DNA of 64,000 bases. Origin: Thalassolituus sp034111725 (GTDB lineage: Bacteria > Pseudomonadota > Gammaproteobacteria > Pseudomonadales > Oceanobacteraceae). Shown here in pieces: positions 50,130 through 58,934 of the stretch. The number at the start of each line of letters is the position of its first letter. Within the stretch, counting starts at the first letter, position 1. The notes under the pieces were generated by a model. The model was given only the letters and a program-made list of their open reading frames with translations. It was not told the origin of the DNA and searched no databases. The stretch is from NCBI RefSeq assembly GCF_034111725.1, contig NZ_JAWUWR010000043.1, forward strand, positions 1 through 64,000, read 5' to 3'. The position numbers and the translations under genes are program-made.

Positions 50130-51503
50130 ATGAATTACAGTAGCCTGATAATCGCCGTACTGATCGCCTTAGTTGGGGCCTATGTTTTAGGTCGCAACCG
50201 AGCAAGATCTATTGCCAGTCAGGGAATGAAAATGCATTCTCTGCCCACTCACTATGGCGCCCTGATGTCGCTTTGGACCGGTCTTCCAGCACTTTTGTTG
50301 TTGTTGATCTGGAGCTTAGTTGAACCAGGCATCGTCGATTCCTTGTTGGTGTCGCAATTACCAACAGCCATTCAAGAAGGTAGTGCTACTGATATTCAGC
50401 TCGCCTTAAGTACGGTTCATAACCTAGCTATTAATGCTGGAGTTACCGCCGATGCTTCTTTGATGCCGGCGGTTAATCATCTACGTGACCTTCAGTCGCG
50501 TATTAATCTATTACAGGGTGGGGTAATCCTCGCCATGTTGTTTATCGGTATTGCGCTTACTTGGCGTCGAATTCAGCCGGAAATGCGCGCCCGTTCTGAG
50601 GTCGAAAGCATCGTCCGCGGTCTTTTGTTTGCGAGTTCTGCCGTCGCCGTTCTAACGACGGTCGGTATTCTTGCCAGTGTGCTGTACGAAGCATGGATGT
50701 TTTTTGGCAAGGTAAATGCCCTAGACTTTTTATTCGGCACAGTTTGGTCGCCACAAGTAGCTTTACGTGCTGATCAATCGGGATCATCGGGTAGCTTCGG
50801 TGCCATTCCGTTATTTACGGGGACTTTGCTGATTTCTGCGATCGCTATGTTTATTGCTGTGCCGGTCGGTTTGATGGCTGCTATTTACTTGTCGGAGTAT
50901 GCCAACTCAACAGTACGCCAGTACGCGAAACCGGCATTAGAAATTCTGGCGGGTATTCCGACTGTGGTTTACGGCTTCTTTGCGGCATTAACCGTTGCAC
51001 CATTTATTCGTGAAGTCGGTGAATCCATGGGTTTGGCCGTTTCATCTGAAAGCGCCTTGGCGGCAGGTCTAGTCATGGGGATTATGATTATTCCGTTCGT
51101 GTCGTCGTTGTCTGATGATGTGATCAATGCTGTGCCGCAGGCACTGCGTGATGGTAGCTATGGTTTAGGTGCTACGCGCAGTGAAACGGTTAAACAAGTG
51201 GTTATTCCAGCGGCATTGCCGGGCATTGTTGGAGCTGTAATGCTCGCTGTTTCCCGTGCCATTGGTGAAACCATGATCGTTGCTATGGCGGCAGGTTTGG
51301 CAGCCAATCTAACCGCCAACCCACTCGACAGCGTAACCACGGTCACAGTGCAAATTGTAACCTTGTTGGTTGGTGACCAAGAGTTTGATTCACCGAAAAC
51401 ATTAGCCGCATTCGCGTTAGGCTTGGTGCTTTTCTTAGTTACCTTGGCCTTAAACTTTGTCGCTTTGAAAGTCGTACAGAAATACCGAGAGCAATATGAC
51501 TAA
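50130..51503 (+). CDS. pstC: Phosphate ABC transporter permease PstC
   Basis: The 457-aa protein is longer than E. coli PstC (about 320) because of an N-terminal extension with one or two extra helices and a periplasmic loop (residues ~1-190). The C-terminal half is the permease with the EAA-type loop SYGLGATRSETVKQVVIPAALPGI. It forms the channel with PstA. It overlaps pstA by 8 bp. Confidence 0.95.
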   Translation: MNYSSLIIAVLIALVGAYVLGRNRARSIASQGMKMHSLPTHYGALMSLWTGLPALLLLLIWSLVEPGIVDSLLVSQLPTAIQEGSATDIQLALSTVHNLAINAGVTADASLMPAVNHLRDLQSRINLLQGGVILAMLFIGIALTWRRIQPEMRARSEVESIVRGLLFASSAVAVLTTVGILASVLYEAWMFFGKVNALDFLFGTVWSPQVALRADQSGSSGSFGAIPLFTGTLLISAIAMFIAVPVGLMAAIYLSEYANSTVRQYAKPALEILAGIPTVVYGFFAALTVAPFIREVGESMGLAVSSESALAAGLVMGIMIIPFVSSLSDDVINAVPQALRDGSYGLGATRSETVKQVVIPAALPGIVGAVMLAVSRAIGETMIVAMAAGLAANLTANPLDSVTTVTVQIVTLLVGDQEFDSPKTLAAFALGLVLFLVTLALNFVALKVVQKYREQYD

Positions 51504-52776
51504 CAATAATTTAAGTACTCGTGAAAAAGTAGAAAAGAGCATGAAGCGTCGCCGTGCTGGCGAAATGCGCTTTCGCGCTTATGGTATGGCATCGGTATTG
51601 TTTGGTCTGTTGTGCTTAGTCGTACTCTTTAGTGACATTATCTATAAAGGAGCGTCGGCTTTTAGTCAGACAGTCCTTAATACCGATATTGTGATTGATG
51701 CGAGTTATTTAGGTCTTAATGAAAAATCGACCGAAAAAGAAATAATGAACGCTAACTTTGAAGGCTTAATCAAACAGCATTTCAAAGAAACCATTCAGCC
51801 TGATGGGCGCAAAGAGCGCAGCCAGTTATACGGTTTGCTCAGCGTCGGTGCTGGTTGGCAGTTGCAAGCTTTAGTGCTTGCTGATTCAAGCGTTATCGGC
51901 AAGAAAATAAATATCGACTTAATCGTAGACGACGATGTTGATCAGTGGTTTAAACATGATCGTGGCGAGCAGGAAGGCAGTTCGCGCCTTTCAGATTTAC
52001 AGATTTCTTGGTTAGAAAACTGGATTGCAGAAGATCGTTTATTCACTCGTTTCAATAAACAGTTCTTTGTTAATGGTGATTCACGTGAACCTGAATTGGC
52101 GGGCATCCGCGGTGCTATTACGGGTACTTTGCTAACCTTAGTGGTTACCTTTTTGTTGTCATTTCCAATTGGTGTGGCTGCCGCAATTTATCTGGAAGAA
52201 TTTGCGCCGCGTAACCGCTTAACCGAAATCGTTGAAATCAATATCAACAACTTGGCTGCAGTGCCGTCGATCACGTTTGGTTTATTGGGTTTGGCGATTT
52301 TCATTAACATGGTGGGTGTTGCACGTTCGACGCCGATTGTGGGTGGCTTGGTTTTAACCTTAATGACATTGCCGACCATTATTATTTCTGGGCGTGCAGC
52401 CATTAAAGCCGTGCCACCGTCGATTCGAGAAGCCGCATTTGGCCTAGGCGCTTCTAAAATGCAGGTGGTTTTTCACCATGTATTACCGTTGGCATTGCCT
52501 GGTATGTTAACCGGTACAATTATTGGTATGGCGCAAGCATTGGGCGAAACAGCGCCCTTGCTTATGATTGGTATGGTGGCATTTGTGGTGGATGTTCCGG
52601 CCTTTATTAACGATCCATCGACAGTGCTGCCAGTGCAAATTTTCCTATGGTCGGACAGTCCTGAACGTGGCTTTATGGAACGTACATCCGGCGCAATTAT
52701 GGTTTTAATTGCATTTTTAATCACCATGAATACAACTGCCGTTATGCTTCGTCGCCGCCTAGAGCGTCGCTGGTAA
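51496..52776 (+). CDS. pstA: Phosphate ABC transporter permease PstA
   Basis: The 426-aa protein has an N-terminal extension with one helix and a large soluble domain (residues ~55-200), then the permease core with LEEFAPRNRLTEIVEININN and the ATPase-contact loop REAAFGLGASKMQVVFHHVL. Extended PstA is common in marine and pseudomonad-like gammaproteobacteria. It is coupled to pstC by an 8-bp overlap. Confidence 0.94.
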   Translation: MTNNNLSTREKVEKSMKRRRAGEMRFRAYGMASVLFGLLCLVVLFSDIIYKGASAFSQTVLNTDIVIDASYLGLNEKSTEKEIMNANFEGLIKQHFKETIQPDGRKERSQLYGLLSVGAGWQLQALVLADSSVIGKKINIDLIVDDDVDQWFKHDRGEQEGSSRLSDLQISWLENWIAEDRLFTRFNKQFFVNGDSREPELAGIRGAITGTLLTLVVTFLLSFPIGVAAAIYLEEFAPRNRLTEIVEININNLAAVPSITFGLLGLAIFINMVGVARSTPIVGGLVLTLMTLPTIIISGRAAIKAVPPSIREAAFGLGASKMQVVFHHVLPLALPGMLTGTIIGMAQALGETAPLLMIGMVAFVVDVPAFINDPSTVLPVQIFLWSDSPERGFMERTSGAIMVLIAFLITMNTTAVMLRRRLERRW

Positions 52777-52847
52777 TCATCTAAGGATGAATTCCCCAAT
52801 AATGCATAACGAGCAAACTGAACGAATTAAGAATTGGATCATGACTT

Positions 52848-53651
52848 ATGAGCTTTATTGAAAACCACACGACCGATGGCACGCCATATTGCGATGATGC
52901 AAAGCTGCGCGCTCGCGATGTTTGTGTTTATTACGGCGAGAAAAAAGCCATTCAAAATGTGAGTTTGGATATTGGTGCCAACGAAGTTATCGCGCTAATC
53001 GGCCCATCGGGTTGCGGTAAGTCGACATTCTTGCGCTGTCTAAATCGTATGAACGACACCATTGATATTTGTCGAGTAACGGGTGAAATCTTACTGGATA
53101 GCGAAAATATTTATGACCCGAAAATCGATGTTGTGCCATTGCGTGCTCGTGTCGGCATGGTATTTCAAAAGCCGAATCCATTTCCTAAGTCTATTTACGA
53201 CAACGTCGCTTACGGACCGCGCATTCATGGTTTGGCCAGTTCGCGGGTTGATATCGATGAAATCGTCGAAAAAAGTTTGCAGCGTGCCGGTCTTTGGAGT
53301 GAAGTTAAAGATCGGCTGCATTCACCAGGCACTGGTTTGTCGGGCGGTCAGCAGCAGCGCTTGTGTATTGCTCGCACGATTGCGGTTGATCCTGAAGTTA
53401 TTTTAATGGATGAGCCGTGTTCCGCCCTTGATCCAATTGCAACTGCTAAGATAGAAGAGTTAATTGACGAGTTGCGGGAAAATTACACCATCGCGATTGT
53501 GACGCACTCGATGCAGCAAGCTGCTCGTGTATCACAGCGCACCGCTTATTTTCACTTGGGTCAGTTGATCGAAGTGAACTCTACGGATCGGGTGTTTACC
53601 ACTCCTGAACACGCACTGACAGAAGCCTACATAACCGGCCGCTTTGGGTAA
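52848..53651 (+). CDS. pstB: Phosphate ABC transporter ATPase PstB
   Basis: The 267-aa ATPase has Walker A GPSGCGKSTFLRCLNRMND, signature LSGGQQQRLCIARTI, Walker B VILMDEPCSALDPIA and the switch His IVTHSMQQAARV. It powers phosphate uptake by PstCA and takes part in PhoR signalling. It lies 71 bp after pstA and 11 bp before phoU. Confidence 0.97.
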   Translation: MSFIENHTTDGTPYCDDAKLRARDVCVYYGEKKAIQNVSLDIGANEVIALIGPSGCGKSTFLRCLNRMNDTIDICRVTGEILLDSENIYDPKIDVVPLRARVGMVFQKPNPFPKSIYDNVAYGPRIHGLASSRVDIDEIVEKSLQRAGLWSEVKDRLHSPGTGLSGGQQQRLCIARTIAVDPEVILMDEPCSALDPIATAKIEELIDELRENYTIAIVTHSMQQAARVSQRTAYFHLGQLIEVNSTDRVFTTPEHALTEAYITGRFG

Positions 53652-53662
53652 GGGGAAATACC

Positions 53663-54385
53663 ATGGAAATGAATTTTAATCAGCACATATCAGGTCAGTT
53701 TAATGCTGATCTTGAAGCCATTCGCAGTCATATGATGAGTATGGGTGGATTGGTAGAGCGCCAAGTAGCAAATGCCATCGAAGCGATTTGTAATGGCGAT
53801 ACTCGTATTGCCGACGACGTAATTCGTCGTGAAGATGATGTCGATAAAATGGAAGTAGCGATTGATCGCGAATGTACGCAAATTCTTGTGCGTCGCCAAC
53901 CGGCAGCTTCTGATTTGCGTATGGTGCTTGCCGTTTCTCGTGTTGTGCGTGACCTTGAGCGTATGGGCGATGAAGCGAGTAAAATTGCGATCCATACACT
54001 AGAAGTTAGCGATGCGAAAAATCCACAGTTGTGCCAGCAATCAATGCGCTATATGGGAACCGAAGTTGTGAAAATGATTGCTGGGGCTTTAGATGCCTTT
54101 GCTCGTCACGATGTTGATGGTGCCATTGAAGTCGTTCGTAATGATAAGTTAGTGGATAAGCAATACGCTTCAGCATTGCGTGAGTTAATCACTTATATGA
54201 TGGAAGATCCACGTTCCATTGGGCAAGCGATCAGTATCCTATGGATTTTACGCGCCATCGAACGTATTGGTGACCATGCACGTAATATTTCAGAGCAAGT
54301 TATCTACTTAGTGAGCGGCGCTGACGTACGTCACAGTTCATTAACTGAAATTGAAGAGCAAGCTCACAAAGAAGCAAAAGAATAA
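53663..54385 (+). CDS. phoU: Phosphate signalling protein PhoU
   Basis: The 240-aa protein has two PhoU three-helix bundles with the metal-binding E/DxxxD patterns (VDKMEVAIDRECTQILVRRQ, VVRDLERMGDEASKIA, AIERIGDHARNISEQVIYLV). It links PstB to PhoR and represses the Pho response when phosphate is plentiful. GGGGAAA is the ribosome site. Confidence 0.96.
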   Translation: MEMNFNQHISGQFNADLEAIRSHMMSMGGLVERQVANAIEAICNGDTRIADDVIRREDDVDKMEVAIDRECTQILVRRQPAASDLRMVLAVSRVVRDLERMGDEASKIAIHTLEVSDAKNPQLCQQSMRYMGTEVVKMIAGALDAFARHDVDGAIEVVRNDKLVDKQYASALRELITYMMEDPRSIGQAISILWILRAIERIGDHARNISEQVIYLVSGADVRHSSLTEIEEQAHKEAKE

Positions 54386-54448
54386 GACTTTTTGCGTCGA
54401 TCACTTAGCTGAAGACGTAATATTCTGGAATTTTCCCTGTTTGAATTG

Positions 54449-54475
54449 ACGCCACTCATTGAGTGGCGTTTTTTA
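54449..54475 (+). terminator. Terminator of the pst-phoU operon
   Basis: ACGCCACT and AGTGGCGT form a stem around a short CATTG loop, followed directly by TTTTTT. Confidence 0.85.
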
Positions 54476-54539
54476 TTTTATCCCCGCCTATTCAATTCTT
54501 GATCTCCAGCTACAATTTCAAGGCTTCGCATTCATGAAA

Positions 54540-54557
54540 TTGTCATCGAACAGTCAT
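54540..54557 (+). promoter_or_regulatory. Pho-box-like site 1 before the porin gene
   Basis: TTGTCAT-CGAA-CAGTCAT, two 7-bp units 11 bp apart. Confidence 0.65.
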
Positions 54558-54568
54558 ATTTTGTGTTC

Positions 54569-54586
54569 ATGTCATATTTCTGTAAT
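54569..54586 (+). promoter_or_regulatory. Pho-box-like site 2 before the porin gene
   Basis: ATGTCAT-ATTT-CTGTAAT; the core TGTCATATTTCTGTAA is identical to the pstS Pho box. It lies 29 bp downstream of site 1. Confidence 0.8.
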
Positions 54587-54601
54587 AAAGATGACATAGA
54601 T

Positions 54602-54619
54602 TTGTCATCACTCGGTCAT
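54602..54619 (+). promoter_or_regulatory. Pho-box-like site 3 before the porin gene
   Basis: TTGTCAT-CACT-CGGTCAT, again 11 bp apart, 33 bp after site 2 and about 85 bp before the porin ATG. Confidence 0.65.
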
Positions 54620-54703
54620 GAAGATCGAAATTAGAAAAAAATAACCTTGATTGCCAACTGGGCGAATAATCGCCGGTTACACAACCAGAATGGAACTACC
54701 ACA

Positions 54704-55636
54704 ATGAAAAAATTAGCTTTGTCTTTGGCTGTTGCCGCAGCACCTTTTATCGCTCAAGCAGAAACGATTGAGATCGAAAAGCCATCTTTTTATGGCAAGT
54801 TGAATGTGACCCAAGAGTTTGTGCAGCCAGAAAATGCCGGTAACTACAGCCAGTTAAACTCAAATGCATCACGTTTGGGCTTAAAAGGTAAAATCGCATT
54901 GGATCATGGTTTAACGGGTATTTATCAGATTGAATACGAAGTGAATGCGGATGATGGTACCGAGAGCAGAAGTGGTAACACGTTGACTCAACGTAATACG
55001 TTTGCGGGCGTTAAAGGCGAGTTCGGTGAAGTGATTGTTGGTATGTTTGATACGCCATTTAAAGCGACCCAAAACAAAATTGATTTGTTCAATGATCTTC
55101 AGGGTGATATCAAAAACTTCATCAGTAACAGTGAAAACCGTAAAGAAAATAGCGTTCAGTACACCTCGCCAAATATGGGCGGCGCAGTTGTTACGGTTGA
55201 TCACATCAACTCTGAAAACGAAAATACTAATAACGGTTTGTCTACTTCTGTTGCTTACACGTTAGAAAATATCTATGTTGCGGCAGCTTACGATAACGAA
55301 GTCGAAGGCGAAAAAATTGACGCCTACCGTGCTGTTGTTCAGATTACGATTGATGCGTTGCAGTTAGGCGTATTAGCTGAAAACCAAGATAACGCTGATA
55401 GCTCAGAAGACGGCTGGTTGGCGTCTGCACGGTTCAAACTGGACAGCAAAATCGCTCTGAATGCTCAGTACGGCCAATCAGATATCCGCGAGAAAGGCGC
55501 TTCTACTATGAGCCTTGGTGCGGATTACAAGCTAGCAAAAACTGCTAAAACCTTCGTATACGTGACTCAAGAAGATTCTGACGATGAGTCATTGAATGCG
55601 ACTTACATTGGTGGTGGCTTAGAATATAAATTCTAA
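54704..55636 (+). CDS. Outer-membrane porin, probably phosphate-starvation induced
   Basis: The 310-aa protein has a signal peptide (FIAQA|ETI) and the general bacterial porin pattern: SFYGKLNVTQEFV, SRLGLKGKIALDHGLTGIYQ, QRNTFAGVKGEFGEVIVGMF-DTPFK (constriction loop start) and a C-terminal YIGGGLEYKF ending in Phe. It forms a 16-strand type barrel. Location between phoU and phoR-like, behind three Pho-box-like sites, points to phosphate or organic phosphate uptake. It is not obviously OprP-like; selectivity is unproven. ATG 54704 is chosen over 54647 because it starts the signal peptide. Confidence 0.9.
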   Translation: MKKLALSLAVAAAPFIAQAETIEIEKPSFYGKLNVTQEFVQPENAGNYSQLNSNASRLGLKGKIALDHGLTGIYQIEYEVNADDGTESRSGNTLTQRNTFAGVKGEFGEVIVGMFDTPFKATQNKIDLFNDLQGDIKNFISNSENRKENSVQYTSPNMGGAVVTVDHINSENENTNNGLSTSVAYTLENIYVAAAYDNEVEGEKIDAYRAVVQITIDALQLGVLAENQDNADSSEDGWLASARFKLDSKIALNAQYGQSDIREKGASTMSLGADYKLAKTAKTFVYVTQEDSDDESLNATYIGGGLEYKF

Positions 55637-55652
55637 GATCTAACTGAAGTAG

Positions 55653-55684
55653 AAAAAGGCGCTTATTAATTAGGCGCCTTTTTT
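55653..55684. terminator. Terminator after the porin gene
   Basis: AAAAAGGCGC / GCGCCTTTTT stem with an 11-nt loop, then more T. The A-run also suits the convergent kinase gene. Confidence 0.88.
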
Positions 55685-55725
55685 ATTGCTCTCAGGATAC
55701 TGGTTTTATCGACGCTGAGCTGATA

Positions 55726-56982
55726 TCAGCGAACGCGATAGGTTGGAATTATGAAGCTAAAAGTGCTGCCTTCACCTACGGCTGAATCAATGAGCAATGT
55801 CGCATCGTGGTGCTCAAGTGCATGCTTAACAATAGCAAGGCCTAATCCAGAGCCACCAATTTCAGATTCTCGTGATTCATCAACGCGATAAAAGCGTTCT
55901 GTGATTCGATTGATGTGCTCGGCGGGAATACCATCGCCTTGATCTATAACGCTTACTTTTAAACCTTTCATTGAGGTGTGAATTTTTAAGGTCACATCTT
56001 TGCCACCGCCGTATTTTAGAGCATTGGTTAGCAAGTTAGTTAATATGGAGCGGATCTCATCGGGAAAGCCTTCAACCTCAGCTTTAGCGCGGTCATCCAT
56101 AGTGATATGACCTTCGGCAAAGTCTCGTAGCTGATCGATAACCTCGTGGCATAGCTGAGTAAAACTAAACCACTCGCCTTTGCGCTCGCTACTAACGCTT
56201 TCTAGTTTCGATAATTCAATAAGATCATTTACCAGCATGGTCATGCGCTTACTTTGACTGTCCATTTGATAAATGGCTTTGTTCATGGAGCTGGGCAGTT
56301 CCATGTCGCTCATCATTTCTAAGTAGCCATTGAGTACGGTCAGAGGCGTTCGTAATTCGTGCGATACGTCGGCGATGAAGTTCTGGCGCATCGACTCGAC
56401 ACGCTTTCGCTCGGTCACATCGCGCACCAGCATGACCTTTTGCTCGTAACCAAATTCAGTAATTTGTAATTGCAGACTGAATTTGCGCATGTCGAATTGT
56501 AAGGCTTCACGAAAGTCGCCTTGATCGAAATAGCGCACAAATAATGGGTGACGAATTAGGTTCTTAACGTGTTGCCCTGCATCGTCCTTGCGCAAGCTTA
56601 ACAGGCGGATCGCAGCGCCGTTGATGGTGGTAATGAAACCTTCTTGATCAAGAATGAGGACGCCGTCTTGCAGTGATTCAATACCTTGGTTGTAGCGTTG
56701 TAATTCCATGGCTTGTTTGGCAAGTCGCGCGCGTAACTGTTTTTCGCGTCGTAGCAGCTTATCAACGCTGTAACCGACATAACCACTGTCTTGTGGCGGT
56801 GGGCCTAAGCGGTAGCTCCAACGATAGAGTGCTTGAGCGGCGTGTAAGCTGACCAGCTGGGAAACTGTCAGGCCGGTGAGTAACCCGACGGTTGGATAGC
56901 CTACAGACCAACCTGCTGCTAGTCCGGTACCTACTAAGGCACCTACTCGAAAGAGTTCTTTTTGCCACGCACTTTGATGCAA
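55726..56982 (-). CDS. PhoR-like histidine kinase (paralogue 1, next to pst)
   Basis: The 418-aa kinase has one or two short N-terminal helices (residues ~12-50), a PAS domain (~95-190, GVLILDQEGFITTINGAA), the phosphoacceptor block DVSHELRTPLTVLNGYLEMM (His208) and ATPase motifs NLLTNALKYGGG, DQGDGIP and GSGLGLAIVKHAL. This is the PhoR layout without a periplasmic sensor, as expected for a kinase reading the Pst-PhoU state. It starts with TTG at 56982, preceded by GAGGA inside the end of the phoB-like gene. A second PhoR is encoded at 62064-63401. Confidence 0.9.
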   Translation of the reverse strand: MHQSAWQKELFRVGALVGTGLAAGWSVGYPTVGLLTGLTVSQLVSLHAAQALYRWSYRLGPPPQDSGYVGYSVDKLLRREKQLRARLAKQAMELQRYNQGIESLQDGVLILDQEGFITTINGAAIRLLSLRKDDAGQHVKNLIRHPLFVRYFDQGDFREALQFDMRKFSLQLQITEFGYEQKVMLVRDVTERKRVESMRQNFIADVSHELRTPLTVLNGYLEMMSDMELPSSMNKAIYQMDSQSKRMTMLVNDLIELSKLESVSSERKGEWFSFTQLCHEVIDQLRDFAEGHITMDDRAKAEVEGFPDEIRSILTNLLTNALKYGGGKDVTLKIHTSMKGLKVSVIDQGDGIPAEHINRITERFYRVDESRESEIGGSGLGLAIVKHALEHHDATLLIDSAVGEGSTFSFIIPTYRVR

Positions 56983-56985
56983 ACG

Positions 56986-57693
56986 TTAGTCCTCGCTCAG
57001 ATCGGCGGTCGGTGCAAAACGGTAGCCTGCACCGCGAACCGTCTGGATTAAGTGTTCATGGCCATCGATGGATATGGCCTTACGCAAACGCCGAATGTGA
57101 ACATCAACGGTGCGGTCATCAATGTAGACGTTGCCGCCCCATACTCTGTCGAGCAATTGCGCACGCGAGTGCACACGGTTGGGATGGCGCATGAAGTATT
57201 CTAACAGGCGGAATTCAAGCGGGCCTAGAGGGACATCTTGCTTATTGACTTGGCACTTTTGTTCGGCAGGCATGAGCATTAGCTGTGCTGCGGTAAGGGC
57301 TTGTTCGTTGTCGGTAATGCCTGCCCGTCGCAAGACTGAGCGAATGCGAGCAATCATCTCGCGGGGGGAGAAAGGTTTGACGATGTAGTCGTCGGCGCCA
57401 GCCTCTAAACCCCGTACGCGGTCATCTTCGTCGCCACGAGCGGTCAGTAAAATAACCGGTAAATCCTGGGTGCGAGGATCACGTTTCAAACGTTGTGTTA
57501 ATTCAATGCCAGATAGCATGGGCATCATCCAGTCCAGTAAGACTAAATCAGGACGGTCGTTTACGATCATCTGATGCGCCAGCATACCGTTTGCAGATCG
57601 ACGAGATTTAAATCCCGCCATTTCTAAGCTGGTACAGATCAGATCGCAGATAGCGGGTTCGTCGTCGACAACGAGAATATATCCACCACTCAT
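56986..57693 (-). CDS. PhoB-like response regulator (paralogue 1, next to pst)
   Basis: The 235-aa regulator has a receiver (ILVVDDEPAICDLI; Asp54 in LVLLDWMMP; Lys in IVKPFSPRE) and a winged-helix domain with VWGGNVYIDDRTVDVHIRRL, the PhoB recognition helix, and HLIQTVRGAGYRF. It differs from canonical PhoB in the linker (TAAQLMLMPAEQKCQVNKQD) and a C-terminal extension. It forms an operon with the PhoR-like kinase 3 bp downstream. A Pho-box-like site precedes it, so it may be autoregulated. Confidence 0.9.
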   Translation of the reverse strand: MSGGYILVVDDEPAICDLICTSLEMAGFKSRRSANGMLAHQMIVNDRPDLVLLDWMMPMLSGIELTQRLKRDPRTQDLPVILLTARGDEDDRVRGLEAGADDYIVKPFSPREMIARIRSVLRRAGITDNEQALTAAQLMLMPAEQKCQVNKQDVPLGPLEFRLLEYFMRHPNRVHSRAQLLDRVWGGNVYIDDRTVDVHIRRLRKAISIDGHEHLIQTVRGAGYRFAPTADLSED

Positions 57694-57732
57694 CAGCGGG
57701 CCTCAGTGTATGGCATTATTGCGGCGGGTATT

Positions 57733-57750
57733 GTGACATTTTTATGAAAT
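57733..57750 (-). promoter_or_regulatory. Pho-box-like site upstream of the phoB-like gene
   Basis: Minus strand ATTTCAT-AAAA-ATGTCAC, units 11 bp apart; one base off the TGTCA core in the first unit. It ends 40 bp upstream of the ATG. Confidence 0.5.
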
Positions 57751-57802
57751 GAAGCTAGTGCAGATTATTTTGAAAAATCTTTGATTTATAACGAAAAAAG
57801 TC

Positions 57803-57831
57803 TTGACGGGTTTTCAATTCATCCGTAATAT
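57803..57831 (+). promoter_or_regulatory. Promoter of the tRNA-Thr gene
   Basis: TTGACG (57803-57808) and TAATAT (57826-57831) with a 17-bp spacer, 13 bp before the tRNA; the GC-rich stretch after the -10 is typical of stable RNA promoters. Confidence 0.8.
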
Positions 57832-57844
57832 CCACGCCCACTTA

Positions 57845-57920
<76 letters not shown>

Positions 57921-57925
57921 GTTTA

Positions 57926-57958
57926 AAAAGCCCACTTCTTTGAAGTGGGCTTTTTTTT
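57926..57958 (+). terminator. Terminator after tRNA-Thr
   Basis: A perfect GCCCACTTC / GAAGTGGGC stem with loop TTT, preceded by A-run and followed by eight T. It also fits the convergent gene ending at 57968. Confidence 0.95.
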
Positions 57959-57967
57959 GCCTTGAAT

Positions 57968-58459
57968 TTAGAAGTACACATTCAGCTGCAAGCTGTAACT
58001 ATTATGTACTTCTTCGTTGCGACTTAAGCCATATCGAATTTCGCCGCGTTCGGGTTCACCTTTATATACTTCCCATGCAGTCCAAATGGCTCGTTCTAAC
58101 GTGCTTTCTGGCATGTAGACATCATTGATATAGGTTGGATAGTGCTGCTGTTCGGCTATGCTGCTGTACCAGTTATCAACATCCGGGGAATGATCAGGAT
58201 CGGCGGCGAATGTGCTTGAAATAGGTGCCATGAAGGCAAAGCAGGCGGCGCATGGGCGTAACCACTGTTGTCGTTTTAGCGCACGTTTCAATGTTTTGTT
58301 GTCAATCGCTCTAATGGCGATTAGGGCTTGCCCAAGTTGGCAGTTTTGCTCTTGCTGTAATCGCAAGGCGGTATCAAGCTCATTAGCGGTAATCAGGCCA
58401 CGGTTGAGTAGCAACTGACCTAGGCTATGCGGTAGGACAGGGAGAGATTTGGACGGCAT
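57968..58459 (-). CDS. Small protein with MshEN/GspE_N-like domain and membrane segment
   Basis: The 163-aa protein begins with LGQLLLNRGLITANELDTAL and QLGQALIAIRAIDNKTLKRAL, the two-part pattern of the MshEN / GspE N-terminal domain, which in MshE binds cyclic di-GMP. A hydrophobic segment follows (residues ~67-86, CAACFAFMAPISSTFAA), then a 75-residue tail ending in alternating residues (SYSLQLNVYF) that looks like a single beta-hairpin or exported part. No ATPase is present. I do not recognise the whole protein. Stand-alone MshEN modules are thought to act as signalling adaptors. Confidence 0.7.
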   Translation of the reverse strand: MPSKSLPVLPHSLGQLLLNRGLITANELDTALRLQQEQNCQLGQALIAIRAIDNKTLKRALKRQQWLRPCAACFAFMAPISSTFAADPDHSPDVDNWYSSIAEQQHYPTYINDVYMPESTLERAIWTAWEVYKGEPERGEIRYGLSRNEEVHNSYSLQLNVYF

Positions 58460-58610
58460 CTTGGGGCTTCCGTAAACAGCTTGTTCTAACTATGGCACAG
58501 TGATTACACAAAACCACCAGAGTGCGTAACAGCAGGGTTGTCTTTTGTAACCCTGCTGGAAGCTTTGCAATGTCTTGACTAAGCTCCTGATGAAGCATTA
58601 AGGAGCCTAT

Positions 58611-58934
58611 ATGTCGTTGCTCGTATCGTTAGCTAACTTGATTCGTCCCCACACCGCAGATATCGCCCTAGCAATGGTTGCGACCTTGTTAGTGGTTTTT
58701 GGTGATCACATTAATGATGCCGTACGCCGTTTAGTTAAAGGTCAGCCGATCTGGGCTCGAGTGGGGGTGTTTATTGCGCTCTGTACTTTTGGTTATGGTG
58801 CCCTGTCGGTTTGGCTAACGCCTGTCTTGAGGAGCTATTTGCAGACGCTATCGGCGGGTGAGTATTTAGCCGTTGTCGCTGGAGGTTTTTTGCTGGTTGG
58901 TATTTTGGCTGAACGCCATAAGAAGGGGCGTTAA
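58611..58934 (+). CDS. DUF3392 small inner-membrane protein
   Basis: The 107-aa protein has three hydrophobic helices (about residues 17-32, 47-68 and 80-99) and the DUF3392 start ANLIRPHTADIALAMVATLL-VVFGDHIN. The family occurs in gammaproteobacteria and has no known function. AGGAGCC is the ribosome site. The gene stands alone before the TCCT-rich gene-free stretch. Confidence 0.85.
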   Translation: MSLLVSLANLIRPHTADIALAMVATLLVVFGDHINDAVRRLVKGQPIWARVGVFIALCTFGYGALSVWLTPVLRSYLQTLSAGEYLAVVAGGFLLVGILAERHKKGR

